From Flexilinea flocculi (GTDB taxonomy: Bacteria > Chloroflexota > Anaerolineae > Anaerolineales > Anaerolineaceae): 64,000 bases of DNA. The stretch spans positions 859,101-923,100 of the forward strand of contig NZ_DF968181.1 of assembly GCF_001192795.1 (NCBI RefSeq). The letters are read 5' to 3'. Shown one piece after another: positions 25,368-34,957 of the stretch (positions are counted from its first letter, which is position 1; the number at the start of each line of letters is the position of its first letter). A program made the translations under genes and the position numbers. Below the pieces are notes generated by a model, which saw only the letters and a list, made by a program, of their open reading frames with translations, was not told where the DNA came from and searched no databases.

Positions 25368-27611
25368 TTATTCGTTATGTATCAATAATTCGATTTCCTT
25401 CCGTAGATTTTTTATCGCAGTTTCGATGGGACATTTTTGCTGCAGAATGCTAAAAACATGTTGATAAATCAAATTTTCAACGGTAGTTATAGGAACAATA
25501 CTGCCATTCGGACGATAAACTGATTTCCTTTGCCGATTTCCTGGATAAATTTTGTCAATGATAGAAAGCCATGGATAATGACTGACAAGTTCATCATTGG
25601 TATAAACATTCTTCAGGACTGACTGCCCATTAAGTATTGTAAAATAATTTTCCAAATCAGGATCACATGTCCATCGAATTAATTCAAAAGCTTCTTCGAC
25701 CTGATTGCTCCTGGCGGAGATTCCAAATCCCCAGCAGCCTAAAACCGAAATTCCGCCTGGAATATAATCGTATCCGATTTTTCCGATGATTTTCGATTTT
25801 GAATGATTGTTGACATCCGCGATAAAAGAAGCAAATCCGACCAGCATGGCGCTTTTTCCAAGATAGAAATCCTCCACGGTTTTTTCGACGTTGTCATCCA
25901 GTGATGCGGGATTGGTACTGCTGAAGGTTTCGATAAAGCTGGTAACCCCTTTTATGAATTCTGGTGTATCAACAGCAACATTCCCGTAAGTGTCGAAGAC
26001 TTCTCCGCCGTATGCCCAGATTCGCGGCATTAATTCCGGTAACAATACAGATGCATTTTTTGCAGCGACAGAGGTCCCAAATTCCACAGGCGAACTCGAG
26101 TTTTGTGATCGTGTGAAAAAACTGCTTATGACATTGAACTCAAACCAGGTTTTGGGGACACGCAATTTTGTCTGGTATTTTTTTTCAAATTGTTCTTGAA
26201 TCAGCGGATTATCAAACAAATCTTTTCGGTAAAGGAGCAGTTGGGGACCGAAATTGATCGGAAGTCCGTAATATCGGTTATTCAGCATGCCGACTTTTTC
26301 CGGTAATTTGTTTAAAAATATATCTTTATTAAATTCTTTCGCCTGAACAAAACCGGTTATATCAGCAAGACAATGATTTGCAACCAGGATATCTAACCAG
26401 GGATTGTCATACATCAATATATCATACTGCCTGAGTGTTTCTTCTTTCACCAATCGGTCAAACAATTTCTCATGTTCACATAGGGTAATGTCGAGATCAA
26501 TTCCAGTTTTACTTGAAAAATCAAAACGAGTTTGAATGATGGTATGCGCATTCGGCGAATTGAGAAGGAGCAATTTCAAAACTTTATTTTGATATTGTTT
26601 TTGTGAGAGGGAAAAACTGTCATTTTCAAACAAATTTCGATTAATGATTTTATCTTTCAGAATGATCTGCTGCTTTTCAAATAAGAGCGGACTTTTCAAA
26701 TTGTTGAGTAATAATTTTGCAGCCTTTTTTCCGATAAAATGGGCAGGCCGCATGGTGTTAATAATGCCGTTAAAAGTGATATGGTAATTCCACCGTTCCT
26801 GACTGAACGAGATGATCAATAAATCTTTTTCTGTTGAAATCCCGATGATCGATGCAGCCTGTTCGATTCCTGTGGAGATATTTTGTGAGGTGGAAATAAT
26901 CACTTGCGGATGTTTTTCCTGTAAGAACGATATGGCAGTTCGGAATGATTCTTCTTTGGTGGATCGAATGTGATGTACCAAACCTTCTTCTGGAATGATA
27001 TTTTTACCGGCAAAAAAATCATAGTATGCTTTCGAGCACTCTTTTTCGCATGAAAAATTTTCTGGACCAGCCATTAAACCGATTTTTGTATACCCTTGTT
27101 CCTGTAATTGCGAAAGCAAAAAAATCATCGTTTCATAAGGATTTGAAGATACAAAATTGATATCGTTAGGAATAATTTTTCTGTCGATAAAAACGGTTAT
27201 AAAATTATTGGGTTTTTCAAAAAAATGGGCATCCGTTTGGCAGGAAACTACGATCAAACCTCTGATATCCTTTTTTAAGAAACTTGAAAGGATTGCGATT
27301 TCTGTCTCCGGTACATCATCGGTGAGCCCCAGGTTCACATAATAATTACTGTTTCTCAGCTCCCTTTCGATTCCAGCGAGAATGAATGAATAATACTGAT
27401 CATATATGTTCGGGAGAATGACGCCGATTTCCTGATTATTCCGTGATCGCAGACTTTTTGCATATGTATTCGGTTTGTAATCTAATTTTTCTATGGCATC
27501 CTTGATCATCTTTGCTTTTTCAGGCTGGACAAATCTGGCTCCAGTGCAGTAATTGGATACTGTACCGATTGAAACACCTGCTAAAGCAGCGACTTCTTTG
27601 ATTGTACTCAT
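25368..27611 (-). CDS. LacI-family regulator fused to a second solute-binding domain
   Basis: An unusual 747-residue regulator. Residues 1-55 are a LacI helix-turn-helix with hinge (TIKEVAALAGVSIGTVSNYC, then SLRS). Residues 60-330 are a LacI-type periplasmic-binding sensor domain (EIGVILPNIYDQYYSFILAG). Residues about 343-747 form a second sensor that looks like an extracellular solute-binding protein family 1 (MalE-like) domain: YGLPINFGPQLLLYRKDLF, PKTWFEF, ELMPRIWAYGG, GKSAMLVGF. No signal peptide exists, so both sensors act in the cytoplasm. Ordinary LacI proteins are about 340 residues. It sits upstream of the kinase and isomerase genes and divergent from the transporter operon, so it probably controls both. 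Confidence 0.88.
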   Translation of the reverse strand: MSTIKEVAALAGVSIGTVSNYCTGARFVQPEKAKMIKDAIEKLDYKPNTYAKSLRSRNNQEIGVILPNIYDQYYSFILAGIERELRNSNYYVNLGLTDDVPETEIAILSSFLKKDIRGLIVVSCQTDAHFFEKPNNFITVFIDRKIIPNDINFVSSNPYETMIFLLSQLQEQGYTKIGLMAGPENFSCEKECSKAYYDFFAGKNIIPEEGLVHHIRSTKEESFRTAISFLQEKHPQVIISTSQNISTGIEQAASIIGISTEKDLLIISFSQERWNYHITFNGIINTMRPAHFIGKKAAKLLLNNLKSPLLFEKQQIILKDKIINRNLFENDSFSLSQKQYQNKVLKLLLLNSPNAHTIIQTRFDFSSKTGIDLDITLCEHEKLFDRLVKEETLRQYDILMYDNPWLDILVANHCLADITGFVQAKEFNKDIFLNKLPEKVGMLNNRYYGLPINFGPQLLLYRKDLFDNPLIQEQFEKKYQTKLRVPKTWFEFNVISSFFTRSQNSSSPVEFGTSVAAKNASVLLPELMPRIWAYGGEVFDTYGNVAVDTPEFIKGVTSFIETFSSTNPASLDDNVEKTVEDFYLGKSAMLVGFASFIADVNNHSKSKIIGKIGYDYIPGGISVLGCWGFGISARSNQVEEAFELIRWTCDPDLENYFTILNGQSVLKNVYTNDELVSHYPWLSIIDKIYPGNRQRKSVYRPNGSIVPITTVENLIYQHVFSILQQKCPIETAIKNLRKEIELLIHNE

Positions 27612-27933
27612 ATGAGATCCTCAAGAAAAATGATTTCTGTATATTATATCTGAATATTTTCAATTTTTATGAATTGAAATTTAAAATATTAAAACGATTC
27701 AATATATTTCAATGCTATCTTGACAAGATAAATTATTTATGTGAGAATTTTTTTCATAAACTCACTGAATATGAATCGATAAAAATCATACCTATAAAAA
27801 AAAATAAAAAAATTATGTATTATTACAGAATAACCGATTGTAATTCTGGCGATTCTGCAAAAAAATTGTTTTTTGAAAAGAATTCAATGATTCATCAAAT
27901 CTGATCGAAATTCATGGAAGGGACGGCAGAACT
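27612..27933. other. Divergent regulatory region of the carbohydrate locus
   Basis: An AT-rich spacer of 322 bases between the LacI-type regulator and the transporter operon. It must carry promoters for both directions. A frame of 100 codons at 27602-27904 is rejected as a gene: it is AT-driven, overlaps the regulator start and has no ribosome-binding site. The best operator candidate is listed separately. Confidence 0.6.
27689..27702. promoter_or_regulatory. Candidate LacI-family operator
   Basis: TTAAAACGATTCAA is an imperfect 14-bp palindrome around a central CG, matching at 10 of 14 positions. This is the general shape of LacI/GalR-family operators (TTGAAnCGnTTCAA-like). It lies 75 bp upstream of the LacI-type gene start and about 230 bp upstream of the transporter operon. 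Confidence 0.4.
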
Positions 27934-29424
27934 GTGACAGATGTGTTATTACAGATGACGGATATACAAAAATCGTTTCCAGGTGTTCATGCACTCGATA
28001 ATGCTTGTCTGGAAGTAAAAAAAGGGGAGGTTCACGGATTAGTCGGTGAAAATGGTGCCGGCAAATCTACCCTGATGAAGATACTTACAGGAATTTATAA
28101 ACGGGACAGCGGGTCGATTAAATTTCGCGGTAAAGAAATTCATGTCAATAATACAAGAGAATCCCAGCAGCTCGGAATTGGAATCATACATCAGGAAATC
28201 AACTTAATGCCCCATTTGACAGTTGCCGAAAATATTTTTATCGGGAAAGAACCGATGAAAGGGCTGTTTCTTGACAAGAAAAAAGCAAACGATGATGCAA
28301 AGAAAATGCTAAATGCGTTGAACATCGATATTGATCCGGCTATTCCAACCGGTCAATTAACCGTTGCGAAACAGCAGATGGTGGAAATCGTAAAAGCGCT
28401 TTCTTACGACAGTGAGCTACTGGTGATGGATGAACCGACCTCCTCTCTGACAGAAAATGAGATTGAGGAATTATTTAAGATTATCCGTAACTTAAAAGCA
28501 AGAGGTCACGGAATTATTTACATATCACATCGATTGGATGAACTTCCAATTATTACCGATCGCGTCACGGTGATGCGCGACGGACAGTATGTCGGGACGG
28601 TTGAAACTGCCAAAGTGACCAAATCAGAGATCATCAGCATGATGGTCGGCCGGACAATCTATGAAGAACCAAAGGTAAAGAGCACGGTTCCGGCTGATGC
28701 TCCCATTGTTTTGGAAGCCAGGCATTTATGCGGGAATAATGTGAAGGACGTCTCCTTTTGTCTTCATAAAGGCGAAATATTGGGATTTGCCGGGCTGATA
28801 GGCGCCGGTCGTACAGAGACAATGCGAGCATTATTCGGGGCTGATCCTCTGGACAGCGGAGAAATTATCGTAAATGCAGAGCCTATTACCGTAAAGAGTC
28901 CGAATGATGCAATTTCGCATGGTATTGGTTATCTTTCTGAGGATCGGAAAGGATTTGGTTTGGCAATAGGACTGGCTGTCCGCGATAACAGTGTCATGGC
29001 AAATCTTGATGCTTTTTTGAAAGGTCCATTTACCAACGATCCAAAAATTGATCGGACAACGATAGACTATGTTGAAAAAATTAATATTAAGACTCCATCC
29101 GTAAGTCAGTTAGTGGTAAATCTGTCCGGAGGAAATCAGCAAAAAATTGTTGTTGCCAAATGGTTGATAAGAAACAGCGATGTTTTGATTTTTGATGAAC
29201 CAACACGAGGCATTGATGTCGGCGCAAAACAGGAAATCTATAAGCTGATGAATGAACTCGTTGCAGAAGGAAAATCGATAATTATGATTTCTTCAGAACT
29301 TCCTGAACTCTTACGGATGAGCGATCGAATCATTGTTATGTGCGAGGGCTGCATCACGGGTGAAATGAATATTGAAGATGCAACCCAGGAAAAAATCATG
29401 ACTTTAGCGACATCAAAAATGTGA
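27934..29424 (+). CDS. Sugar ABC transporter ATPase, RbsA/MglA type
   Basis: The ATP-hydrolysing subunit of a monosaccharide importer, 496 residues with two fused ABC domains. Domain 1 has Walker A GENGAGKST, the Q-loop IHQEINLMPHLTVAENIFIG and Walker B LLVMDEPTSSLT. Domain 2 has a degenerate Walker A (GLIGAGRTET) and the family signatures LSEDRKGFGL, LSGGNQQK and IFDEPTRGIDVGAKQEIY. The start is GTG with GGAAGGGAC upstream. It heads a plus-strand operon with a permease, a binding protein and catabolic genes. Substrate specificity is inferred from neighbours only (L-fucose or a related sugar or polyol). Confidence 0.93.
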   Translation: MTDVLLQMTDIQKSFPGVHALDNACLEVKKGEVHGLVGENGAGKSTLMKILTGIYKRDSGSIKFRGKEIHVNNTRESQQLGIGIIHQEINLMPHLTVAENIFIGKEPMKGLFLDKKKANDDAKKMLNALNIDIDPAIPTGQLTVAKQQMVEIVKALSYDSELLVMDEPTSSLTENEIEELFKIIRNLKARGHGIIYISHRLDELPIITDRVTVMRDGQYVGTVETAKVTKSEIISMMVGRTIYEEPKVKSTVPADAPIVLEARHLCGNNVKDVSFCLHKGEILGFAGLIGAGRTETMRALFGADPLDSGEIIVNAEPITVKSPNDAISHGIGYLSEDRKGFGLAIGLAVRDNSVMANLDAFLKGPFTNDPKIDRTTIDYVEKINIKTPSVSQLVVNLSGGNQQKIVVAKWLIRNSDVLIFDEPTRGIDVGAKQEIYKLMNELVAEGKSIIMISSELPELLRMSDRIIVMCEGCITGEMNIEDATQEKIMTLATSKM

Positions 29425-29435
29425 GGTTATTGGTT

Positions 29436-30407
29436 ATGGAAAAAAATAAAAAGTTCAATTTTACGAAAATTCTTGCCCCGATCGTTTTGGTTTTACTGTA
29501 CTTATTTTTCTCGATTTTTGGAAGAAATTTTTTCTCAGATGATTATTTGATCAACATTTTAGATGGCTCTTATTACATTGGTTTCATGGCAATTGGAGTC
29601 ACCTTTGTTATTATCACCGGCGGAATAGACCTTTCGCTCGGAACGACAATGATGTGCGCCGCATTGTTGGGTGGTGCTGCTTTCAATATATGGCATTGGC
29701 CGATGATTTGGTGCTTGCTGCTCGTTGTTTTTGTTGCGACTGCCATTGGCTTTCTAAATGGAGTTTTAGTCGCGTATTTAAATCTGCCGCCATTTATTGC
29801 AACATTAGGTACGCAGATGATGGGTATGGGATTTGGCGCGATTCTAACACGAGTACAAACGATGCGTTATCCTACGTTTGGTACACCTGAAGGATGGTTT
29901 AAGAATTTTTTCTATAAAACCACAGCTGGGTTCCCTGTCGGTATTTTCTGGCTTTTTGGTTTCTTTCTGATTGCGTTGATTTTACTCAGTAAAACAAAAT
30001 TTGGCAGATATACGTTCGCAATTGGTTCAAATCGGGAAGCAGCGCGTCTTTCCGGAATCAAAATCAATCCATGGCTGACTGGTGTATATACTTTTTGCGG
30101 TTTTTGTTGCGGACTGGCTGGAATTTTCTATGCGGCTGTGTATACATCCATCATCCCCAGTACTGGCAATGGCATGGAACTTCTTGGAATCGCGGGAGTT
30201 GTTATTGGTGGCACCAGCATGGCTGGCGGAACCGGGACTCTGGTTGGTACGCTCATTGGCGTTTATATTATGAGCGTTCTGAAACAGGGACTGATGTCGA
30301 TGGGTTTACAGAGCCATTGGCAAACCTTCTTTACCGGTGTCGTAGTTATCGGAGCGGTATTATTAGATCAATATCGTTTGAAACAAGGCGCCAAAGTGAA
30401 GAAATGA
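29436..30407 (+). CDS. Sugar ABC transporter permease, RbsC type
   Basis: The membrane subunit of the monosaccharide importer, about 323 residues with eight to ten hydrophobic segments. Typical RbsC segments are visible: VTFVIITGGIDLSLGTTMM (about 53-71), LNLPPFIATLGTQMMGMG, FAIGSNREAARLSGIKI (the cytoplasmic loop to the ATPase) and GIAGVVIGGTSMAGGTGTL. The frame begins at a GTG at 29421 overlapping the ATPase stop. The ATG at 29436 with GAGG ten bases upstream is preferred. Co-translated with the ATPase. Confidence 0.92.
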   Translation: MEKNKKFNFTKILAPIVLVLLYLFFSIFGRNFFSDDYLINILDGSYYIGFMAIGVTFVIITGGIDLSLGTTMMCAALLGGAAFNIWHWPMIWCLLLVVFVATAIGFLNGVLVAYLNLPPFIATLGTQMMGMGFGAILTRVQTMRYPTFGTPEGWFKNFFYKTTAGFPVGIFWLFGFFLIALILLSKTKFGRYTFAIGSNREAARLSGIKINPWLTGVYTFCGFCCGLAGIFYAAVYTSIIPSTGNGMELLGIAGVVIGGTSMAGGTGTLVGTLIGVYIMSVLKQGLMSMGLQSHWQTFFTGVVVIGAVLLDQYRLKQGAKVKK

Positions 30408-30470
30408 ATCGTTGTATAACCATCAGAAAATTGATCTGGTGGAAAGTATGAAACTTTTTGGAGGAAAATG

Positions 30471-31553
30471 ATGAAGAAACTTTTAGTTGTTGTGTCCGTA
30501 TTATTAATTCTTGTTTCACTGTCAGCTTTTGTTGCGCCCGCTGTCGCGGCTGATACCCCGTATATTGCAATGATATCCAAGGGATTCCAGCATAAATTCT
30601 GGCAGACAGTTCAGGCTGGTGCGCAAGCTGCTGCAGAAAAATATGGCGTCAAAATTACGTTTGATGGTCCTCCTTCTGAATCTGACATCAGTGTTCAGGT
30701 GGACATGCTGAATGCAGCGATGGCTAACAATCCGGCAGCCCTCTGCCTTGCCGCACTGGATACCGAATCGGTCACAGAACAGTTGAATACCTGCAAAGAA
30801 AAAGGTATTCCTGTAATCGGTTTCGACAGCGGTGTACCGAATGCTCCGGAAGGCTCAATTATTTCAACGGCTTCTACCGACAATGAAGCAGCTGGCGCTT
30901 TAGCGGCAGATCAGATGGCAGGTATCGAAAAAGTCATGGCAGCTATTACTGGCGCCACCAAAGATGCCCCCATTGTGCTGAGTGTTATCAGCCAGGATGC
31001 AACTTCTGCATCGATTACCGGCCGTACTACCGGCTTTGTGAATCGCATGTATGAAATCTGCAATGAGAAACAGCCAGGACTCGTTGCGGTTACCGGTCAT
31101 GACAAATGGAAGAAAGCATCGGAATCCGGTGATGTAGCCATCGAAATTCTGGTTTCGATTGCAGCTTCCACCAGTGTAACGGATTGCCAGACTGCAGCTC
31201 AGGCTGTTATTCAAAGAGGACCAGTGGGTATTTTCTGCACCAACTCCGGTTCTGTCGACGGAATGTTATCAGCAACAGCAGATGGCTCGGATCTGGATCG
31301 TGAAAAAGGACGCTATAAGGACCTGGTAGTGATCGGTTTTGACTCCGGTGCAACACTGCTCAACGCCGTTCGCAATCAGTGGTTCCATGGTGCAGTGACC
31401 CAGGATCCATATATGATCGGATTCTATGCAGTTGAACTCGCTGTCAAAACTCTCAACGGTGAAAAAGTCGATCCGATTGTGGATACCGGCTGCCAGTATT
31501 ACACCTATCAAAACATGGATGATCCGGCAATTGCTGCCCTTCTCTATGAATAA
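30471..31553 (+). CDS. Sugar ABC transporter substrate-binding protein, RbsB type
   Basis: The secreted sugar-binding component, about 360 residues. A Sec signal peptide (MKKLLVVVSVLLILVSLSAF, cleavage probably after APAVA) precedes the periplasmic-binding fold of the Peripla_BP_4 type: YIAMISKGFQHKFWQTVQAG, DMLNAAMANNPAALCLAALD, then GIPVIGFDSGV and LVVIGFDSGATLLNAVRNQ. The last of these resembles the ligand-site Asp region of ribose and galactose binding proteins. There is no lipobox. ATGs at 30468 and 30471 are both possible; GGAGG ends at 30464, favouring 30471. A GC-rich hairpin follows the stop. Confidence 0.92.
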   Translation: MKKLLVVVSVLLILVSLSAFVAPAVAADTPYIAMISKGFQHKFWQTVQAGAQAAAEKYGVKITFDGPPSESDISVQVDMLNAAMANNPAALCLAALDTESVTEQLNTCKEKGIPVIGFDSGVPNAPEGSIISTASTDNEAAGALAADQMAGIEKVMAAITGATKDAPIVLSVISQDATSASITGRTTGFVNRMYEICNEKQPGLVAVTGHDKWKKASESGDVAIEILVSIAASTSVTDCQTAAQAVIQRGPVGIFCTNSGSVDGMLSATADGSDLDREKGRYKDLVVIGFDSGATLLNAVRNQWFHGAVTQDPYMIGFYAVELAVKTLNGEKVDPIVDTGCQYYTYQNMDDPAIAALLYE

Positions 31554-31574
31554 GATTGGTCTGTTTTGATTTGC

Positions 31575-31606
31575 AATGGGGCAGTCCAAATTCGGGCTGC
31601 CCCATT
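31575..31606 (+). terminator. GC-rich hairpin after the binding-protein gene
   Basis: AATGGGGCAG (31575-31584) pairs with CTGCCCCATT (31597-31606). Only a weak T-run follows, so it may be a partial terminator or a 3'-end stabiliser. Either would raise binding-protein expression over that of the catabolic genes downstream. Confidence 0.6.
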
Positions 31607-31806
31607 TGATAGAAGCGATTTGAAATATCAAAAAGAGGTTCTCTCGGTTGATTTATAAGGTCGGTTAAATTATTGGTTCTTGGTTCGATTGATAACGAAT
31701 TAATGATCTAACCGTTCATGCAGCTGAAAAAACAAGCGTAATTGGATTTGAAGTGTTTTTATCGATGGAAGTACAGTATCCGAAAAGAGTTTTATGGAGG
31801 ACATAT

Positions 31807-32253
31807 ATGCTGATTGGAATACCAAAAATATTATCACCGGAGATTATTGCGACGCTTTGTGAAATGGGGCATGGGGATGTAATTGTTCTTGGAGATGCGA
31901 ACTTTCCGGGAAAACGATTCGCAACAGAAGGCGGATGTAAATTTTTACGAGCAGATGGAATCTCTGGAACAGCGTTGTTGGATGCGATTCTGACTGTAAT
32001 TCCCTGTGATACCTATGTAGAGAGACCGGTCATGTTAATGCAGAAGATGGATCGTGATGCGGATCTTTCCATCCCGATCTGGGATGAATATCAGAATATT
32101 GTTGCCCGGCATGATGATCGCGGCGCCAATGCGATTGGTTTTTACGAAAGATTCAAATTTTATGAAGAATCCGCTAAATCATATTGCATAATTCAAACGG
32201 GTGAAGAAGCGATTTATGCCAATGTGATGATTCAGAAGGGCGTGATCAAGTAA
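31807..32253 (+). CDS. fucU: L-fucose mutarotase FucU
   Basis: Interconverts alpha and beta anomers of L-fucose so that the isomerase receives its preferred form; RbsD/FucU family. The 148 residues keep EMGHGDVIVLGDANFP (about 18-33, with the catalytic His), FLRADGISGTALLDAIL, and the C-terminal NAIGFYERFKFYE and YANVMIQKGV that complete the active site. The frame is open to 31753, but GGAGG nine bases before the ATG at 31807 fixes the start and gives the family's usual N-terminus MLIGIPKILSPE. Its presence is the best evidence that the plus-strand operon handles L-fucose or a close analogue. Confidence 0.92.
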   Translation: MLIGIPKILSPEIIATLCEMGHGDVIVLGDANFPGKRFATEGGCKFLRADGISGTALLDAILTVIPCDTYVERPVMLMQKMDRDADLSIPIWDEYQNIVARHDDRGANAIGFYERFKFYEESAKSYCIIQTGEEAIYANVMIQKGVIK

Positions 32254-32254
32254 C

Positions 32255-33784
32255 ATGGATCGCAATTATCTGCTGGGAATTGATATTGGAACGAGTGCAT
32301 GCAAAATTGCAGTATTCACTCGAGAAGGATCCGTTTTCTGTTCCTGCACAGAAGAATATCCTGTCTATTATCCACAAGATGGCTTTGTGGAACAGGAACC
32401 GGATGACTGGTGGAAGGCTGTCTGCAAGGGAATCAGACGTCTTTTCTCTGAAAACCCAATTCAGGCTTCTGAGATTGCCGGCATCGGAATTGATGGACAA
32501 AGCTGGGCGGCGGTTGCAATCGATGGTGAGGGCAGCGTTTTAACTCGGAATCCAATCTGGCTGGATTCACGGTCAAAAAAGATTTGCCAGCAGGTTGAAG
32601 AGCGGATTGGCGCGAAAAGGCTGTTTGAATTCAGCGGAAATCCTTTAAAACCGCAGTATACAACGGGAAAAATTCTGTGGTACAAGGAGCATTTACCGGA
32701 TGTATATCGGAAAATAAACAAAATCCTGCAATCCAACAGCTTTATTATCTATCGCCTGACAGGTGTCATCATGCAAGATGTTTCCCAGGGATATGGAATT
32801 CATGCATTCGATATGCACAAAGGATGCTGGGATAATGAAATGTGCCGTGAAATTGGTATTCCGAGATCCTTTCTACCGGAAATCGCGGCCTGTCATGAAA
32901 TTGTCGGTCAGGTTCTTCCAGAGGCTGCTGCACAAACCGGTTTATTAGCAGGAACACCGGTTGTAGCTGGCGGCTTAGACGCTGCATGCGGTACACTGGG
33001 AGCTGGTGTGATCGATACAGGGGAGACACAAGAGCAAGGAGGTCAGGCGGGTGGCATGAGCATCTGTATTTCCGAATATTGTTCTGATCCGAGACTGATC
33101 CTTGGCTATCATGTAATTCCGGGAAAATGGCTGTTGCAGGGCGGAACAACTGGAGGAGGAGGAGCACTGAAATGGTTTGAACGTCAATTCGGATATGAGG
33201 AGCGGTTGGAAGCAGAAAAGGAGGGGTGTTCTTCTTTCGAGCTGCTTAGTCGATTAGGGGCAACCGTTGATGCAGGAAGCGATGGCGTAATATTTCTGCC
33301 CTACATGGCGGGAGAACGATCCCCCATTTGGGATGAAAACGCCAAAGCGATTTTCTATGGATTGGATTATTCGAAAACGAAAGCCCATATGGTGCGTGCG
33401 GTGATGGAAGGTGTGGCATATTCATTGAGACATAATCTGGATGTAGCTGAAAGCGCAGGAGCAAAAGCTGGAAAACTACGCGCTATGGGCGGATCAGCCA
33501 ATTCCTTGTTATGGACACAGATTAAAGCGGATGTGACAGGCAGAGATATCGAAGTGCCCTCTTCGGACACAGCAACCACCCTGGGTGCAGCCATACTGGC
33601 CGGAGTCGGTATTGGTATGTATCGGGATTTTCCAGAAGCTACTGCCAGCACTGTAAAAATAAAACGGATGCATTTCCCTGATTCATTCACTCAGGAACGC
33701 TATCGCAGAGGCTATGAAACCTATCTTGAATTGGTCAAATTATTAAAGAATCTTATGGAAAAAAATCGATTTGGATCTGCATAA
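32255..33784 (+). CDS. FGGY-family carbohydrate kinase (xylulokinase-like)
   Basis: A second FGGY kinase, 509 residues. Visible motifs are LLGIDIGTSACKIAVF (ATP phosphate loop 1), GFVEQEPDDWW (substrate region), GIDGQSWAAV, AGGLDAACGTLGAGV, the GGTTGGGGALKWFE loop and MGGSANSLLWTQIKADVTG. The sequence is closest to the XylB branch, but the substrate could be another ketose or a polyol. Starting two bases after the fucU stop, it is surely co-expressed. With GatD-like, PfkB and class II aldolase genes downstream, phosphorylation of a hexitol or ketohexose at C1 is a plausible role; this is inference. Confidence 0.85.
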   Translation: MDRNYLLGIDIGTSACKIAVFTREGSVFCSCTEEYPVYYPQDGFVEQEPDDWWKAVCKGIRRLFSENPIQASEIAGIGIDGQSWAAVAIDGEGSVLTRNPIWLDSRSKKICQQVEERIGAKRLFEFSGNPLKPQYTTGKILWYKEHLPDVYRKINKILQSNSFIIYRLTGVIMQDVSQGYGIHAFDMHKGCWDNEMCREIGIPRSFLPEIAACHEIVGQVLPEAAAQTGLLAGTPVVAGGLDAACGTLGAGVIDTGETQEQGGQAGGMSICISEYCSDPRLILGYHVIPGKWLLQGGTTGGGGALKWFERQFGYEERLEAEKEGCSSFELLSRLGATVDAGSDGVIFLPYMAGERSPIWDENAKAIFYGLDYSKTKAHMVRAVMEGVAYSLRHNLDVAESAGAKAGKLRAMGGSANSLLWTQIKADVTGRDIEVPSSDTATTLGAAILAGVGIGMYRDFPEATASTVKIKRMHFPDSFTQERYRRGYETYLELVKLLKNLMEKNRFGSA

Positions 33785-33874
33785 AATGTTTTATTTCATT
33801 GTTACTTCTGTATTGATGGAAGGAACAGCGAAATAAAGCATTTTATCCAAATTATCTATAAATCTCAAACGGTA

Positions 33875-34942
33875 ATGAAAATGAAGATGATGAAAGCAGC
33901 AGTTTTGGTCGCAAATGAAGATGTTCGTTATATGGATTATGAGGAACCGTTAATACAACCGGGAACTGTAAAAGTAAAAGTAGTTGTTTCTGGAATTTGC
34001 GGTTCTGATGTTCCGCGTGTTCTCCATAACGGAGCCCATTTTTATCCGATTGTATTAGGACATGAATTTTCCGGGGAAGTTGTGGAGATTGGTGAAGGCG
34101 TGTCTTCTGTGAAAGTTGGTGATCGAGTTGCAGGAGTTCCCTTGATTCCCTGTATGCAATGTGATTCCTGTCTGAAAGGAAATTTTGCTTTATGCCGGAA
34201 TTATCGTTTTATCGGTTCCCGTGAACAGGGAAGCAATGCCGAATATATCGTCATCCCTGAGAAAAATGCTGTTGTTTTTGATCAATCGATCTCTTTTGAA
34301 CAGGGCGCAATGTTTGAGCCGTCAACAGTCGCACTCCATGGCGTGCTGCAAAATGATTTCCGAGGTGGAGGACTGACCGCTATTTTAGGAGGAGGCACCA
34401 TTGGAATATTTACATCTCAATGGGTGAAACTTCTGGGCTCTCGAAAAACTGTAGTTTTTGATATCAACCAGGAACGTCTTGAATTAGCCAAACGCCTGGG
34501 TGCCGATGAAGTCATCAATACAAATGAATCCGGATGGTTGGAAAAAGTTCAAGCGATAACAAACGGTAAAGGATTTGATTATCTGTTTGAAACTGCCGGT
34601 GTCATTCCAACGATGAAACTGTCTTTTGAACTTGCATCGAACAAAGCCAGGATTTGTTTTATCGGTACTCCGCATAGTGATCTTTCCTTCACTCCATCAG
34701 AATGGGAAAAACTTAACCGTAAAGAATTTTATCTCACCGGTTCATGGATGAGTTACAGCGCTCCTTTCCCGGGGAAGGAATGGCTGATGACAGCAGAATA
34801 CTTTGCTTCCGGGAAACTTCAATTTGATGAAGGCCTTGTTGGAAAACGGTTTCCGATGAGTCAGGCTCAGGAAGCATTCATGCTCTACAAAAACCCTGGA
34901 GCTGTAAACGGTCGGATATTACTTATTAATGATTTTTCTTAA
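33875..34942 (+). CDS. Zinc-dependent dehydrogenase, galactitol-1-phosphate 5-dehydrogenase-like
   Basis: A medium-chain dehydrogenase of about 355 residues. The catalytic zinc ligand is in GICGSD, GHEFSGEV follows, a structural-zinc Cys cluster is present (CMQCDSCLKGNFALC), and the NAD-binding Rossmann core is AILGGGTIGIFTSQWVKLLG. The segment LTGSWMSYSAPFPGKEW is characteristic of GatD, which oxidises galactitol 1-phosphate to tagatose 6-phosphate. Several ATGs cluster at the start (33875-33890), and MKAAVLVANED may be the true N-terminus. The downstream sugar-phosphate kinase and aldolase fit a tagatose 6-phosphate branch. No PTS genes accompany it. Confidence 0.82.
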   Translation: MKMKMMKAAVLVANEDVRYMDYEEPLIQPGTVKVKVVVSGICGSDVPRVLHNGAHFYPIVLGHEFSGEVVEIGEGVSSVKVGDRVAGVPLIPCMQCDSCLKGNFALCRNYRFIGSREQGSNAEYIVIPEKNAVVFDQSISFEQGAMFEPSTVALHGVLQNDFRGGGLTAILGGGTIGIFTSQWVKLLGSRKTVVFDINQERLELAKRLGADEVINTNESGWLEKVQAITNGKGFDYLFETAGVIPTMKLSFELASNKARICFIGTPHSDLSFTPSEWEKLNRKEFYLTGSWMSYSAPFPGKEWLMTAEYFASGKLQFDEGLVGKRFPMSQAQEAFMLYKNPGAVNGRILLINDFS

Positions 34943-34957
34943 AGGAAGGAATGAAGA

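Noticed and set aside
27602-27904. 100-codon frame in the divergent promoter region
   Set aside because: AT-driven composition, no ribosome-binding site, overlap with the regulator start and no recognisable sequence.
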